Positions 9,771-17,820 of a stretch of 64,000 bases of DNA are shown here, piece by piece. A program made the translations under genes and the position numbers. The notes beneath the pieces are model-generated. The model worked only from the letters and a program-made list of their open reading frames with translations, had not been told where the DNA came from and made no database searches. The stretch is taken from the NCBI GenBank assembly GCA_029250825.1, contig JAQXEN010000061.1:28109-92108 (forward strand), given 5' to 3'. Numbering within the stretch: the first letter of the stretch is position 1; each line of letters opens with the position of its first letter. The stretch comes from Porticoccaceae bacterium (GTDB lineage: Bacteria; Pseudomonadota; Gammaproteobacteria; Pseudomonadales; Porticoccaceae).

Positions 9771-10910
9771 TTAGTAACCGCCCAACAGTGCAAAGCGATC
9801 AGTGTGATAGCTATTGTCACCAAACATCATCTGCGCTGGTCGCGCACGCTTTATAAAGAAGCCAATCTCATATTCATCGGTCATGCCAATACCCCCATGC
9901 ATCTGAATCGCTTCATTAGTCGACAACTCAGTCACCTGGCAAAGTTTAGCCTTGGCCACACTGGCTAACACCGGCGCCATCGCATCGCCATCATCCATTG
10001 CCTGCAGGGCTTTTAAAACCACTGACTTACACAGCTCCACCTGACTCCACCAATCCGCGGTGCGATGCTGCAGTGACTGGAATGAACCAATCAACACACC
10101 AAACTGCTTGCGCTCTTTAAGATATTGCAGGGTGCGATCGAAGCTTTCCTGACAAATACCTAACATCTCAGCCGCCAGATACACATTGCCGGCATCCAGT
10201 GTTCCAGAGAGTGCTTTAAAGCCCTCACCCTCGGCCCCCAGGAGTGCAGCCTCAGTCACTTCAACATTGGTGAAACTGATATTGGCATAGTTGCGCGTGT
10301 CGGTCATTGTGGTGCGTTCAACCGCTATACCAGGAGCGCTGCGATCTACAACAAAGAGGCTTATGCCGTTAGTATCCCCAGCTTCACCGCCAGTGCGAGC
10401 CGCAACAATCAGTTTGTCAGCAGTGCTGCCATCGGCCACAAAACGCTTGCCGCCACTGAGAACATAGCCGCCATTTTGCTTAACCGCAGTCATGCTAATC
10501 TGTGCTGGGGCATGGTGAATTTTTTCATCAACCGCCAGTGCTGTGGTGATTTCACCCGCGGCAATAGCGCCGAGCAATTCGGCTTTCTGAGCTTCGCTGC
10601 CAGCTAGGTTAATTGCCGTTACCCCGAGCACTGCCGTGGCAAACAGCGGCGATGCAGTAAGCGTGCGTCCGCTCTGCTCAACAATCTGCCCCATTCCCAC
10701 ATTGCCAAAGTCCAAACCACCATAGGCTTCGGGGATCAAGATTGCCGCCCAACCCATATTCACCATCTGAGCCCAGAGCTTATCTCCATATCCCGTTTCG
10801 CTGCCGGCATCACGCTGCTTGCGCAGTTCATCTACTGGAGCAAATTCAGCGAGGAAACCCTGCGCTGATTCTTTGAGCATCTGCTGCTCTTCGTTTAATA
10901 CTAATGCCAT
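9771..10910 (-). CDS. Acyl-CoA dehydrogenase, small non-catalytic-type subunit
   Basis: 379-residue member of the acyl-CoA dehydrogenase family. Residues 1-120 form the helical domain (EEQQMLKESAQGFLAEFAPV), AIQMHGGIGMTDEYEIG is at about 336-352, and the position that usually holds the catalytic glutamate reads MMFGDNSYH, so the base is absent. This is the pattern of the smaller partner in heteromeric enzymes such as PimC/PimD or the steroid FadE pairs, where the larger partner supplies the glutamate. The upstream gene (10968-12143) has that glutamate and is separated by 57 bases, so the two probably make one alpha2beta2 enzyme (inference). Confidence 0.9.
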   Translation of the reverse strand: MALVLNEEQQMLKESAQGFLAEFAPVDELRKQRDAGSETGYGDKLWAQMVNMGWAAILIPEAYGGLDFGNVGMGQIVEQSGRTLTASPLFATAVLGVTAINLAGSEAQKAELLGAIAAGEITTALAVDEKIHHAPAQISMTAVKQNGGYVLSGGKRFVADGSTADKLIVAARTGGEAGDTNGISLFVVDRSAPGIAVERTTMTDTRNYANISFTNVEVTEAALLGAEGEGFKALSGTLDAGNVYLAAEMLGICQESFDRTLQYLKERKQFGVLIGSFQSLQHRTADWWSQVELCKSVVLKALQAMDDGDAMAPVLASVAKAKLCQVTELSTNEAIQMHGGIGMTDEYEIGFFIKRARPAQMMFGDNSYHTDRFALLGGY

Positions 10911-10967
10911 GATTCTGTACCTTAAAATTCTGTTAGTCTCTTAAAAAAAGAGTGCTCTCAAAGCCTA

Positions 10968-12143
10968 TTAGCCAAGACCGAGGATGTTTTTAGCGATCAC
11001 GTTGAGCTGGACCTCAGAGGTTCCCCCTTCGATTGAGTTGCCCTTAGTGCGCAACCAAGTGCGCGGCAACCAGCCACCATTTGCAGCTTCGCCATCCCAG
11101 ACCATGCCATCGCTGCCATTGATCTTGAGCAGTGTTTCAAAACGACGTTTGTTGAGTTCAGTCCCGTAGTACTTGAGCATGGCAGAGGTAGCACCGACAC
11201 CCTGACCGGATTTAACTTCGTCAGTTACACGCTCTGCAGTAAGACCAAAACAGACGGCGTCAATTTCCCAGGTTGCCACTTCAGCACGCAGCATTGGGTT
11301 GTTCATGCGGCCCTGTTCCAGACCCATCACCTGACTGGCATGCTGGCTGAGGCTTTCACCGCCAACAACCGCTGCACCCATACCACCGATCATTTCACGC
11401 TCGTGGGTGAGCAGATATTTGGCAATGGTCCAGCCGTGATTGACTTCACCTACTACCTGATCTTTTTCCACCCGAACATCATCGAGGAAGGTTTCACAGA
11501 ACGGTGAGCTACCTGAAATAAGCTTGATTGGTTTTGGCGTTACACCAGGTGTTTCCATATCGAAGAGTACCAGACTGATCCCCATTTGCTTCTTGGCTTC
11601 AGTGTCGGTGCGCAGCAAGCAGAACATCCAGTCGGCTTTGTCACCGTAGGAAGTCCAGACTTTTTGGCCGTTGGCGATAAAGTGATCGCCCCTATCTTCA
11701 CCCTTGGACTGCAGACCCGCTAGATCCGATCCAGCACCGGGTTCAGAATAACCCTGACACCAGCGAATCTCGCCACGCACAATCGGCGGCAGATGCTGCT
11801 GCTTGAGCGCCTCAGAGCCAAATTTAAGCAGTGCGGGACCAATCATCCAGATACCGAAACTATCCAGTGGCGAGCGAGCATTAATGGCTGCCAACTCTTC
11901 TTTCAGTATCTTGTGCTGTCCTTTATCCAAGCCGCCACCACCATATTCGGTGGGCCAATCTGGGGCAGTCCAGCCTTTGGCTGCCATACGTTCCATCCAC
12001 AACTTCTGATCTTCACTGGCAAAGGTAAAGTTTCGACCACCCCAACATGAATCATCGCCATCGGTTGGTAGGCGCATTGACGCGGGGCAATTCTGCTCGA
12101 GCCAGTCCCGGGTTTCTTGCCTGAAGGCTTGTAAATTACTCAC
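10968..12143 (-). CDS. Acyl-CoA dehydrogenase, large catalytic subunit
   Basis: 391 residues from GTG at 12143. I prefer this start to a GTG 21 bases further upstream because an AGGAGA ribosome site ends 5-6 bases before it and the protein then begins MSNLQAFRQETRDWL, as in pimeloyl-CoA dehydrogenase large subunits. It has the family pattern WCQGYSEPGAGSDLAGLQ at about 130-147 and the C-terminal IEGGTSEVQLN, whose final glutamate is the expected catalytic base. It lacks nothing obvious. Paired with the smaller gene downstream, it likely catalyses the first oxidation of a dicarboxylic, cyclic or side-chain acyl-CoA (inference). Divergent from the CurA-like gene across a spacer with a candidate operator. 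Confidence 0.9.
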   Translation of the reverse strand: MSNLQAFRQETRDWLEQNCPASMRLPTDGDDSCWGGRNFTFASEDQKLWMERMAAKGWTAPDWPTEYGGGGLDKGQHKILKEELAAINARSPLDSFGIWMIGPALLKFGSEALKQQHLPPIVRGEIRWCQGYSEPGAGSDLAGLQSKGEDRGDHFIANGQKVWTSYGDKADWMFCLLRTDTEAKKQMGISLVLFDMETPGVTPKPIKLISGSSPFCETFLDDVRVEKDQVVGEVNHGWTIAKYLLTHEREMIGGMGAAVVGGESLSQHASQVMGLEQGRMNNPMLRAEVATWEIDAVCFGLTAERVTDEVKSGQGVGATSAMLKYYGTELNKRRFETLLKINGSDGMVWDGEAANGGWLPRTWLRTKGNSIEGGTSEVQLNVIAKNILGLG

Positions 12144-12231
12144 ATTAGTCTCCTGCTGTATCACAGAGTTAGAAAGGGTTTAGAGGGAACCGCTACACTA
12201 GCAATCCTGACGTATTTTTATGAAATTGAAC

Positions 12232-12250
12232 TTACAGTATGTTATTGTAA
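12232..12250. promoter_or_regulatory. Candidate operator, 19-bp palindrome
   Basis: TTACAGTATGTTATTGTAA is an inverted repeat with eight-base arms (one mismatch) and a three-base centre. It lies in the 269-base spacer between the divergent acyl-CoA dehydrogenase and CurA-like genes, about 90 bases from one start and 160 from the other. Size and symmetry fit a TetR-family site, and a TetR-type regulator is encoded at 16255-17535. Binding is not shown. Confidence 0.4.
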
Positions 12251-12412
12251 CTTTCAAGTATTGTTAGCTAATTGCCTGTATTTTTAGTCCCGCTGGTCGT
12301 TATTTGAGCTAGCAATCAAGCGCCTCAGCAACCATTATGTTGTCCGCTTAAAAAGCACAACAATAAGCCACCCGAAGCGCAAGTGGCACCGCCAAATTAT
12401 CAGGGGAAATTC

Positions 12413-13450
12413 ATGAGTCAAGACAACAACAGCCAAGTCAATAACAGCATAGTGCTAGCCAGCCGCCCAACAGGACAGCCGACAGCAGAAAATTTCCGAA
12501 TGGAGACCAGCTCTGTAGCACCAATCACTGAAGGCCAGATACTGATTAAGACCCTCTATCTATCCCTCGACCCCTATATGCGCGGCCGCATGAGTGCAGC
12601 AAAATCCTATGCGGATCCCGTAGCCATAGGTGAAGTTATGACCGCTGAAACGGCCGGCGTTGTGGTGGAGTCAAAGTCGGCGCTCTATGCCGTCGGCGAT
12701 CATGTCTGCTCTCGCTCGGGCTGGCAGGAATATTTTGTCAGCGACGAAAAAGATCCCATGACCTACAAGGTGGATGCCTCCAAAGTACCACTCTCAACCT
12801 ATTTGGGTGTATGTGGAATGCCCGGTCGAACCGCCTACTTTGGCCTCAAAACTGAAGCCAAGCCCCAGGCCGGTGAGACGTTGGTGGTGTCTGCTGCCTC
12901 AGGTGCTGTGGGTTCCGTGGTTGGTCAGATCGGCAAAAAGTTAGGCCTCCATGTGGTCGGTGTAGCCGGTGGCCCCGATAAATGTGCCTATGTAAAAGAT
13001 GAGCTGGGTTTTGATCAAGTGGTAGACTATAAAGCCGGCAACTTGGATGCAGATCTAGCCGCCGCCTGTCCCAACGGTATAGATATCTATTTTGAATCCG
13101 TAGGAGGCGCCTTGACCGAAGCCGTAGCCAAGCAGTTAAATCCCGGTGCGCGAGTGCCTATCTGCGGCTATATCTCCAACTATAATTCCACCGACATCAG
13201 TAAAGAGCGCACGCCATTTCATATTTTCGGTGAACTGGAAACACCTCCGACGCATAAATTCTTCTTGGTTTTTGATTATGTCGATGATTATGCCGCGGCA
13301 AACCATGCACTGACTGACTGGGTTGCCAGTGGTGAACTAAAGTATCAAGAGACCCTGGTTGAGGGCCTCGAAAAGGCACCGGAGTATTTCTCCTGGCTGT
13401 TTAGCGGTAAAAACTTCGGCAAGTTAGTGGTAAAAATTGCCGATCAATAA
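12413..13450 (+). CDS. NADP-dependent oxidoreductase, CurA/YncB-like
   Basis: 345 residues from ATG 12413. This start is chosen over an in-frame GTG at 12383 because AGGGG sits six bases upstream and the next residues (MSQDNNSQVNNSIVLASRPTG) match the usual N-terminus of this family. It belongs to the medium-chain reductase branch that reduces activated double bonds (curcumin reductase, leukotriene B4 dehydrogenase): DPYMRGRMS near residues 54-62, nucleotide motif AASGAVGSVVGQ near 161-172 and a C-terminal GKNFGKLVVKI. No zinc ligands. Starts a rightward pair with tesB 39 bases downstream. Physiological substrate unknown; an enone or enoyl thioester is likely. Confidence 0.88.
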   Translation: MSQDNNSQVNNSIVLASRPTGQPTAENFRMETSSVAPITEGQILIKTLYLSLDPYMRGRMSAAKSYADPVAIGEVMTAETAGVVVESKSALYAVGDHVCSRSGWQEYFVSDEKDPMTYKVDASKVPLSTYLGVCGMPGRTAYFGLKTEAKPQAGETLVVSAASGAVGSVVGQIGKKLGLHVVGVAGGPDKCAYVKDELGFDQVVDYKAGNLDADLAAACPNGIDIYFESVGGALTEAVAKQLNPGARVPICGYISNYNSTDISKERTPFHIFGELETPPTHKFFLVFDYVDDYAAANHALTDWVASGELKYQETLVEGLEKAPEYFSWLFSGKNFGKLVVKIADQ

Positions 13451-13489
13451 AGCCTACTATTTATCTTAATTTAAAGGAATAAACACTGC

Positions 13490-14371
13490 ATGAGCGAAGC
13501 ACTGCAACAACTACTGGATATTCTCGAGCTGGAAAAAATTGACGAGACCATATATCGAGGTGTGACACCGGAAACTACCAATAAGCGAGTGTTTGGTGGC
13601 CAGGTCTTCGCTCAGGCTATGCGTGCCGCTCAGGACACAGTGCCCGAGGATCGCATGGTGCATTCACAACATGGCTATTTTTTGCGTCCCGGCGACCCCA
13701 ATGTGCCGATTCTCTATCAAGTGGATGGGATTCGCGACGGCGGTTCTTTTACCACTCGCCGAGTGGTCGCCTCTCAGCGTGGCAAGGCGATTTTTAGCAC
13801 CGAACTGTCATTTCAGGTAGTTGAGTCCGGTCTCTCTCACCAGTCGGATATGCCCGACTGCGTCGGACCTGAGGGTCTCGAAGATGACAATATTCGCTGG
13901 GCCAAATTAAGGGAGGCCTTGGCTGACAAAGCAAAAACCGGTGCCATAGCCCATCGACCGGCACTGCGCCCAATTGAAATGCGCACCGTGAATCCAGTGG
14001 ATCTTGCCAATCCCACCGCGCATCCTGCAGAACAATTTGTCTGGGTTAAGGCGGCGGGATCATTGCCAGAGACAGCTCAGAATCCCGGACTCCAGCGGGC
14101 TATTTTGGCCTATGCCTCAGACTTCAGTTTAATGGGCACTTCACTGTTACCCCACGCCATTAACTTTATGAACAGCAAGCTACAGGCGGCCTCACTGGAC
14201 CATTGCATTTGGTTTCATGATGAGTTTAACGTTGATGAGTGGATGCTCTACTGTATGGACAGTCCCCGCAGCAGTCATAGCCGCGGACTGAGCCGCGGTT
14301 CGTTTTACTCCAGAGATGGACGGCTGGTTGCCAGTACTATTCAAGAGGGCTTGATCCGTTTGCGCCACTGA
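13490..14371 (+). CDS. tesB: Acyl-CoA thioesterase II
   Basis: 293-residue double hot-dog thioesterase, hydrolysing medium- and long-chain acyl-CoA to free acid and CoA. The N-terminal hot-dog has RVFGGQVFAQAMRAA (about 32-46) and HGYFLRPGD; the second has IWFHDEFNVDEWMLY and a C-terminal STIQEGLIRLR, where the glutamine of the Asp-Thr-Gln catalytic set is found. Length equals E. coli TesB (286). It follows the CurA-like gene by 39 bases with AAAGGAATAAACACTGC before ATG. It converges on the next gene with only eight bases between stops and no visible terminator. Confidence 0.95.
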   Translation: MSEALQQLLDILELEKIDETIYRGVTPETTNKRVFGGQVFAQAMRAAQDTVPEDRMVHSQHGYFLRPGDPNVPILYQVDGIRDGGSFTTRRVVASQRGKAIFSTELSFQVVESGLSHQSDMPDCVGPEGLEDDNIRWAKLREALADKAKTGAIAHRPALRPIEMRTVNPVDLANPTAHPAEQFVWVKAAGSLPETAQNPGLQRAILAYASDFSLMGTSLLPHAINFMNSKLQAASLDHCIWFHDEFNVDEWMLYCMDSPRSSHSRGLSRGSFYSRDGRLVASTIQEGLIRLRH

Positions 14372-14379
14372 CAGCTGTT

Positions 14380-14817
14380 TTAGGAGACTGTAACTTTCTC
14401 CAGAGCAGACCGAATTTGAGCCGGAATCGCCACTGACTTATCGGTGGCGCGATTAACAAAGACATGGGTAAAGGTGCCGACTGCAGAAGCCGTTTCAGCG
14501 CCCTGCTTAAATATCGCAATACCGTATTCAACAGAGCTATTACCCAGCTTATTGACCCGCAAGCCGGCATCGATTTTATCCGGATAGGCGATCGGCGATT
14601 TGTACTGACAGTTGGAGGCCACCACAAAACCAATTATCTCGGCGCTGTGAATATCCAAGCCGCCCACTTCGATTAAAAACTTATTCGCCACGGAATCAAA
14701 GTAACTGTAATAGACCACATTGTTTACATGGCCATAGATATCATTATCCATCCAGCGGGTGGTGATATCGGCAAAGTAGGGGTAACTGGTGCGTTGGTCG
14801 CTATTATCGCTCATCAC
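14380..14817 (-). CDS. Hot-dog thioesterase (4-hydroxybenzoyl-CoA thioesterase family)
   Basis: 145 residues, single hot-dog fold. The family active-site segment RWMDNDIYGHVNNVVY is at about 21-36, with the aspartate that acts in 4HBT enzymes. The start is GTG 14817 or ATG 14814; the stop codon of the upstream alcohol dehydrogenase directly abuts (TAAGTGATG), so the two genes are translationally coupled. YbgC/4HBT-like proteins release acids from acyl-CoA; the native substrate is not readable. Confidence 0.87.
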   Translation of the reverse strand: MMSDNSDQRTSYPYFADITTRWMDNDIYGHVNNVVYYSYFDSVANKFLIEVGGLDIHSAEIIGFVVASNCQYKSPIAYPDKIDAGLRVNKLGNSSVEYGIAIFKQGAETASAVGTFTHVFVNRATDKSVAIPAQIRSALEKVTVS

Positions 14818-15975
14818 TTAAAACGCCTGTTGGTAGATCGAAAGCGCATCATCAAGACTCAGCTCTCGTGGGTTATTGATTAACAGCCGCTGCTGCAACA
14901 TCGCCTCTTGCGCTAGCTTGGGCAGATCCGATTGATCAATATTCATCTGACTTAAGCGAGTCTGCAAACCTAAATCTGCGGCCAAGTCTAAAAAGTGCTG
15001 TGCCAGCAAATCACTGACTTCGAGGGGATCACTGGGCAAGCCTCTGCCGGGCAAAATAATCGGCGCCAACTCGGCATAGAGCTCAGAGGCCGCCACTGCA
15101 TTAAAGCGCAGCACATGGGGAAGCACCAGTGAGTTACTCAAGCCGTGGGGAATATGGTAATTGCCCCCCAGTGGATAGGCTAAGGCATGCACCGCAGCTA
15201 CCGGGGCATTGGCAAAAGCCTGACCCGCGAGCATGGCACCCAACAGCATGGCGCTCCGGGCTTCAAGGTTGCCGCCCTGCTTCACTGCGGTGGAAATATT
15301 GCCCGCCATCAAGCGCAGGGCTTCCCGGGCCAACATATCCGACAGAGGATTTTTTAAACGCACACTGGTGTAGGCCTCGATAGCATGCACCATGGCGTCA
15401 ATGCCGGTGGCTGCTGTGACGGCTGGAGGTAAGCCTAGAGTCAGTGTGGCATCGAGAATGATTTTGTCCGCCAGAAGAGTGCGACTGACAACCCCAGCTT
15501 TGGTGGTTTCACCGGTGGTGATAATCGACACCATAGTGGCCTCTGAGCCAGTGCCGGCTGTGGTTGGAACCTGAATCAATGGCAGCCGCCCGCCGCTGAT
15601 TTGATCGACACCATAAATATCCGCCAACTGCTGCTCACCTTTAATCAGCACTGCCAGCAGTTTGGCCACGTCCATAGAACTGCCGCCACCAAAACCGATA
15701 ACGCCATCACAGCCAAAGCTCTGAGCCGATGCCACCGCATCCATAACGACCGACTCTGGGGGATCAGCGATAACATCGGAATAGATACTGAACTCAATAT
15801 TATTGGCTTTAAGATTGGCAACTGCCGCATCCAGAAGACCGAATTTGATAATGCCAGGATCGGTGACGACTAGGGCGCGCTCAATGCCCATAGCCATGGC
15901 GATATCGCCAAGTTGGCTGGAGGTGTCGGGGCCAACAAGGGCATCGGACACTGCGCTATGGAGGAAATTATTCAT
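14818..15975 (-). CDS. Iron-containing alcohol dehydrogenase
   Basis: 385-residue group III alcohol dehydrogenase, NAD(P)-dependent with a divalent iron. GFGGGSSMDVAK at about 98-109 binds the dinucleotide and VPTTAGTGSEAT is at about 137-148. The metal ligands are in GIDAMVHAIEAYTS (Asp, His) and in HALAYPLGGNYHIPHGLSNS (His, His) at about 195-205 and 262-282. Complete in length. Coupled to the thioesterase downstream. The TetR-type gene 16255-17535 is read in the same direction upstream and may control it, but a 279-base spacer with repeats separates them. Confidence 0.93.
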   Translation of the reverse strand: MNNFLHSAVSDALVGPDTSSQLGDIAMAMGIERALVVTDPGIIKFGLLDAAVANLKANNIEFSIYSDVIADPPESVVMDAVASAQSFGCDGVIGFGGGSSMDVAKLLAVLIKGEQQLADIYGVDQISGGRLPLIQVPTTAGTGSEATMVSIITTGETTKAGVVSRTLLADKIILDATLTLGLPPAVTAATGIDAMVHAIEAYTSVRLKNPLSDMLAREALRLMAGNISTAVKQGGNLEARSAMLLGAMLAGQAFANAPVAAVHALAYPLGGNYHIPHGLSNSLVLPHVLRFNAVAASELYAELAPIILPGRGLPSDPLEVSDLLAQHFLDLAADLGLQTRLSQMNIDQSDLPKLAQEAMLQQRLLINNPRELSLDDALSIYQQAF

Positions 15976-16137
15976 AATATTGTTGCCGTTTTTATTGTTG
16001 TTTTATTTTGCTTTGGCAGGGAGTTGCTCTGCTATTTCAAAGTATGATTTGTTGTCATTTTCACTGGGTAGAGCATGGAGCTCTGTAAAAAGTGCTTTAA
16101 AAAGTGCTCTAACAAGTGCTGTGCTCAGTGGTGTACT

Positions 16138-16166
16138 GAGATCTCTCACATTCGTTCGAGATGACA
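16138..16166 (-). repeat. Dispersed repeat, inverted copy
   Basis: Read on the minus strand this is TGTCATCTCGAACGAATG followed by TGAGAGATCTC, the same family as 16203-16237 but in opposite orientation and 36 bases away. The two can fold on each other as an imperfect stem between the TetR-type stop and the alcohol dehydrogenase start. Confidence 0.55.
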
Positions 16167-16202
16167 GGCTGTGTTTGTTATTCCGACATAGCCCTCTCTA
16201 AC

Positions 16203-16237
16203 TTGTCATCCCGACTGAGCGAAGCGACGAGGGATCT
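16203..16237 (+). repeat. Dispersed TGTCAT...GGATCT repeat
   Basis: TTGTCATCCCGACTGAGCG then AAGCGACGAGGGATCTT. Almost identical to 3175-3208 and facing the inverted copy at 16138-16166. Located 18 bases beyond the stop of the TetR-type gene. Confidence 0.7.
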
Positions 16238-16254
16238 TCTACTCTCTGCTCAGC

Positions 16255-17535
16255 TCAACCCACCCCATCCCGCAACAGTCCGTTAACAAACAAATGAAAA
16301 TAAGCCGCCGACAGCGCTTTGCTGTCCATATCAGTCACCCTATTAACCAGATCCGGACTCGCTTCCACTGCACCCGAGAGAATATATTGGGCAACACTGG
16401 AGTCGGTATCCCGCAGGGTCTTATCTTCAAGACCCTGACGAATATAGGCTCCCAATTGCTCACTGTTGGCGCTGGTAGCTTTTAGAATTTGCTTGCGGTG
16501 CACTTGGTCGAGAGAAGGCAGCGCCCGATAACGAATCAAGGGCCCATCTTCAGAAAACTGCACATTAAATAAATAGCGCAGCGCCAGCTCAAGCTTTTTT
16601 AAACCACTGCCCTGAGCACTGTCAGCCTCGGCCAATAACAGGCGCTCAACATCTAGGGTGCGGTTAAAACACTGATAGAGCAGCTCTTCTTTGTTTTTAA
16701 TATGGTAGTAAAAGGCACCTTTGGTCACTTCCAGAGAGTTTGCTATCTCATCTAGAGATGTCCCTTTATACCCCTTCTGATTAAAGAAGATTGAACCCAC
16801 TCGATAAAACGCCTCGCGCTTCATGCGGTTCTGCACATCGCGATCAAAGCTGTCCAAATCCAGATGACTTAATTCGGGAAAATCAATCTCAGTAAACTGA
16901 TGGCGTTCGGCAGCCAAACCATGGAGCAACACATCCAATACCGCATCAATCACTGGCTGCGGATTGGCTGCATGGGTGCGGTTTAGCCACACGGGGAACC
17001 ATTGAATAATCGAAAAAATTGCCGAACTAACAATAGCTGAATCCTGTTTTTCAATTAGGCCCTCAGTCATACCCTGATCGACCATATCGCAACAGAGCTG
17101 AAAAATTTCATCCCAGCGCTGAATGATATCCTCGGCGTGATCTGCATCCAGAGAGGTGACCTCGGCAAGCATGGCAAAGTGCGGTGCCTTGCCATTAATA
17201 GTCTCTATATATTGATTGAAGTGGCCGCGGACCATTTCAACAATTTTTTCCACACCACTGCCATCCATACTGTTAGCTTGACGGGCCTTTTCCAGCCACA
17301 TATCGCAGCTCGAGACATAGCATTGATAGACCAGGTCTTCTTTGGTTTTTACATAGTAATAGACGCAGGTTTTGGTCAGTTTGAGGCTACCGGCAATATC
17401 CACCAGAGTCGTTGCACGGGAACCCTGCCAGTTAAATAGCTGTGCCGCTTCAGACAGAATCGACTGAAATTTAAGCTGGTGCTGGCGACCTTTGGAAAAA
17501 GGCGAGGCTATTTTTTTGTCCACAAGTGAATTCAT
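16255..17535 (-). CDS. Tandem-duplicated TetR-family transcriptional regulator
   Basis: 426 residues, about twice the usual TetR length. There are two complete TetR N-terminal helix-turn-helix domains: residues about 25-70 (ATTLVDIAGSLKLTKTCVYYYVKTKEDLVY) and about 238-285 (GTSLDEIANSLEVTKGAFYYHIKNKEELLY). Each is followed by a helical ligand/dimer region. The two halves clearly share ancestry but are diverged, and there is no stop or frameshift between them, so this is a real fusion. It may bind as a pseudo-dimer or bridge two sites. Position beside acyl-CoA and alcohol dehydrogenase genes suggests it responds to acyl-CoA or aldehyde intermediates (inference). Confidence 0.9.
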   Translation of the reverse strand: MNSLVDKKIASPFSKGRQHQLKFQSILSEAAQLFNWQGSRATTLVDIAGSLKLTKTCVYYYVKTKEDLVYQCYVSSCDMWLEKARQANSMDGSGVEKIVEMVRGHFNQYIETINGKAPHFAMLAEVTSLDADHAEDIIQRWDEIFQLCCDMVDQGMTEGLIEKQDSAIVSSAIFSIIQWFPVWLNRTHAANPQPVIDAVLDVLLHGLAAERHQFTEIDFPELSHLDLDSFDRDVQNRMKREAFYRVGSIFFNQKGYKGTSLDEIANSLEVTKGAFYYHIKNKEELLYQCFNRTLDVERLLLAEADSAQGSGLKKLELALRYLFNVQFSEDGPLIRYRALPSLDQVHRKQILKATSANSEQLGAYIRQGLEDKTLRDTDSSVAQYILSGAVEASPDLVNRVTDMDSKALSAAYFHLFVNGLLRDGVG

Positions 17536-17747
17536 CAGATTCCAAGTAATCTTTCTTCTGCGCTATCAATAAAGTCAGTTCTTTTATTAAAACCAGTGCA
17601 AAGAGATCTCTTATATTGGGTCGAGGCAACAGGGTCTTTTTATATTATCCACAGCGACCAGTGCGACAGAGGATCTCACTCCAAGCTATGGTTAATAATT
17701 ATACTTTATAGGAAAATAACATACTCGACTACTAGTTCCGTATGAAT

Positions 17748-17798
17748 TGAGAGCCACTTGAGAACAGAATAAGAGTCAAATGAGAGCCAAATGAGAAT
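17748..17798. repeat. Short direct repeat pair upstream of the tetR-type gene
   Basis: TGAGAGCCACTTGAGAAC (17748-17765) and TGAGAGCCAAATGAGAAT (17781-17798) are 15/18 identical with a 33-base period. They sit between the permease stop and the regulator promoter region. Could be a remnant or a protein-binding array. Confidence 0.45.
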
Positions 17799-17820
17799 CT
17801 AGGGATGCTTACAGGAAAGC

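Noticed and set aside
12144..12164. Upstream GTG start for the large acyl-CoA dehydrogenase
   Set aside because: The AGGAG ribosome site lies between the two candidate starts and fits only the downstream GTG.
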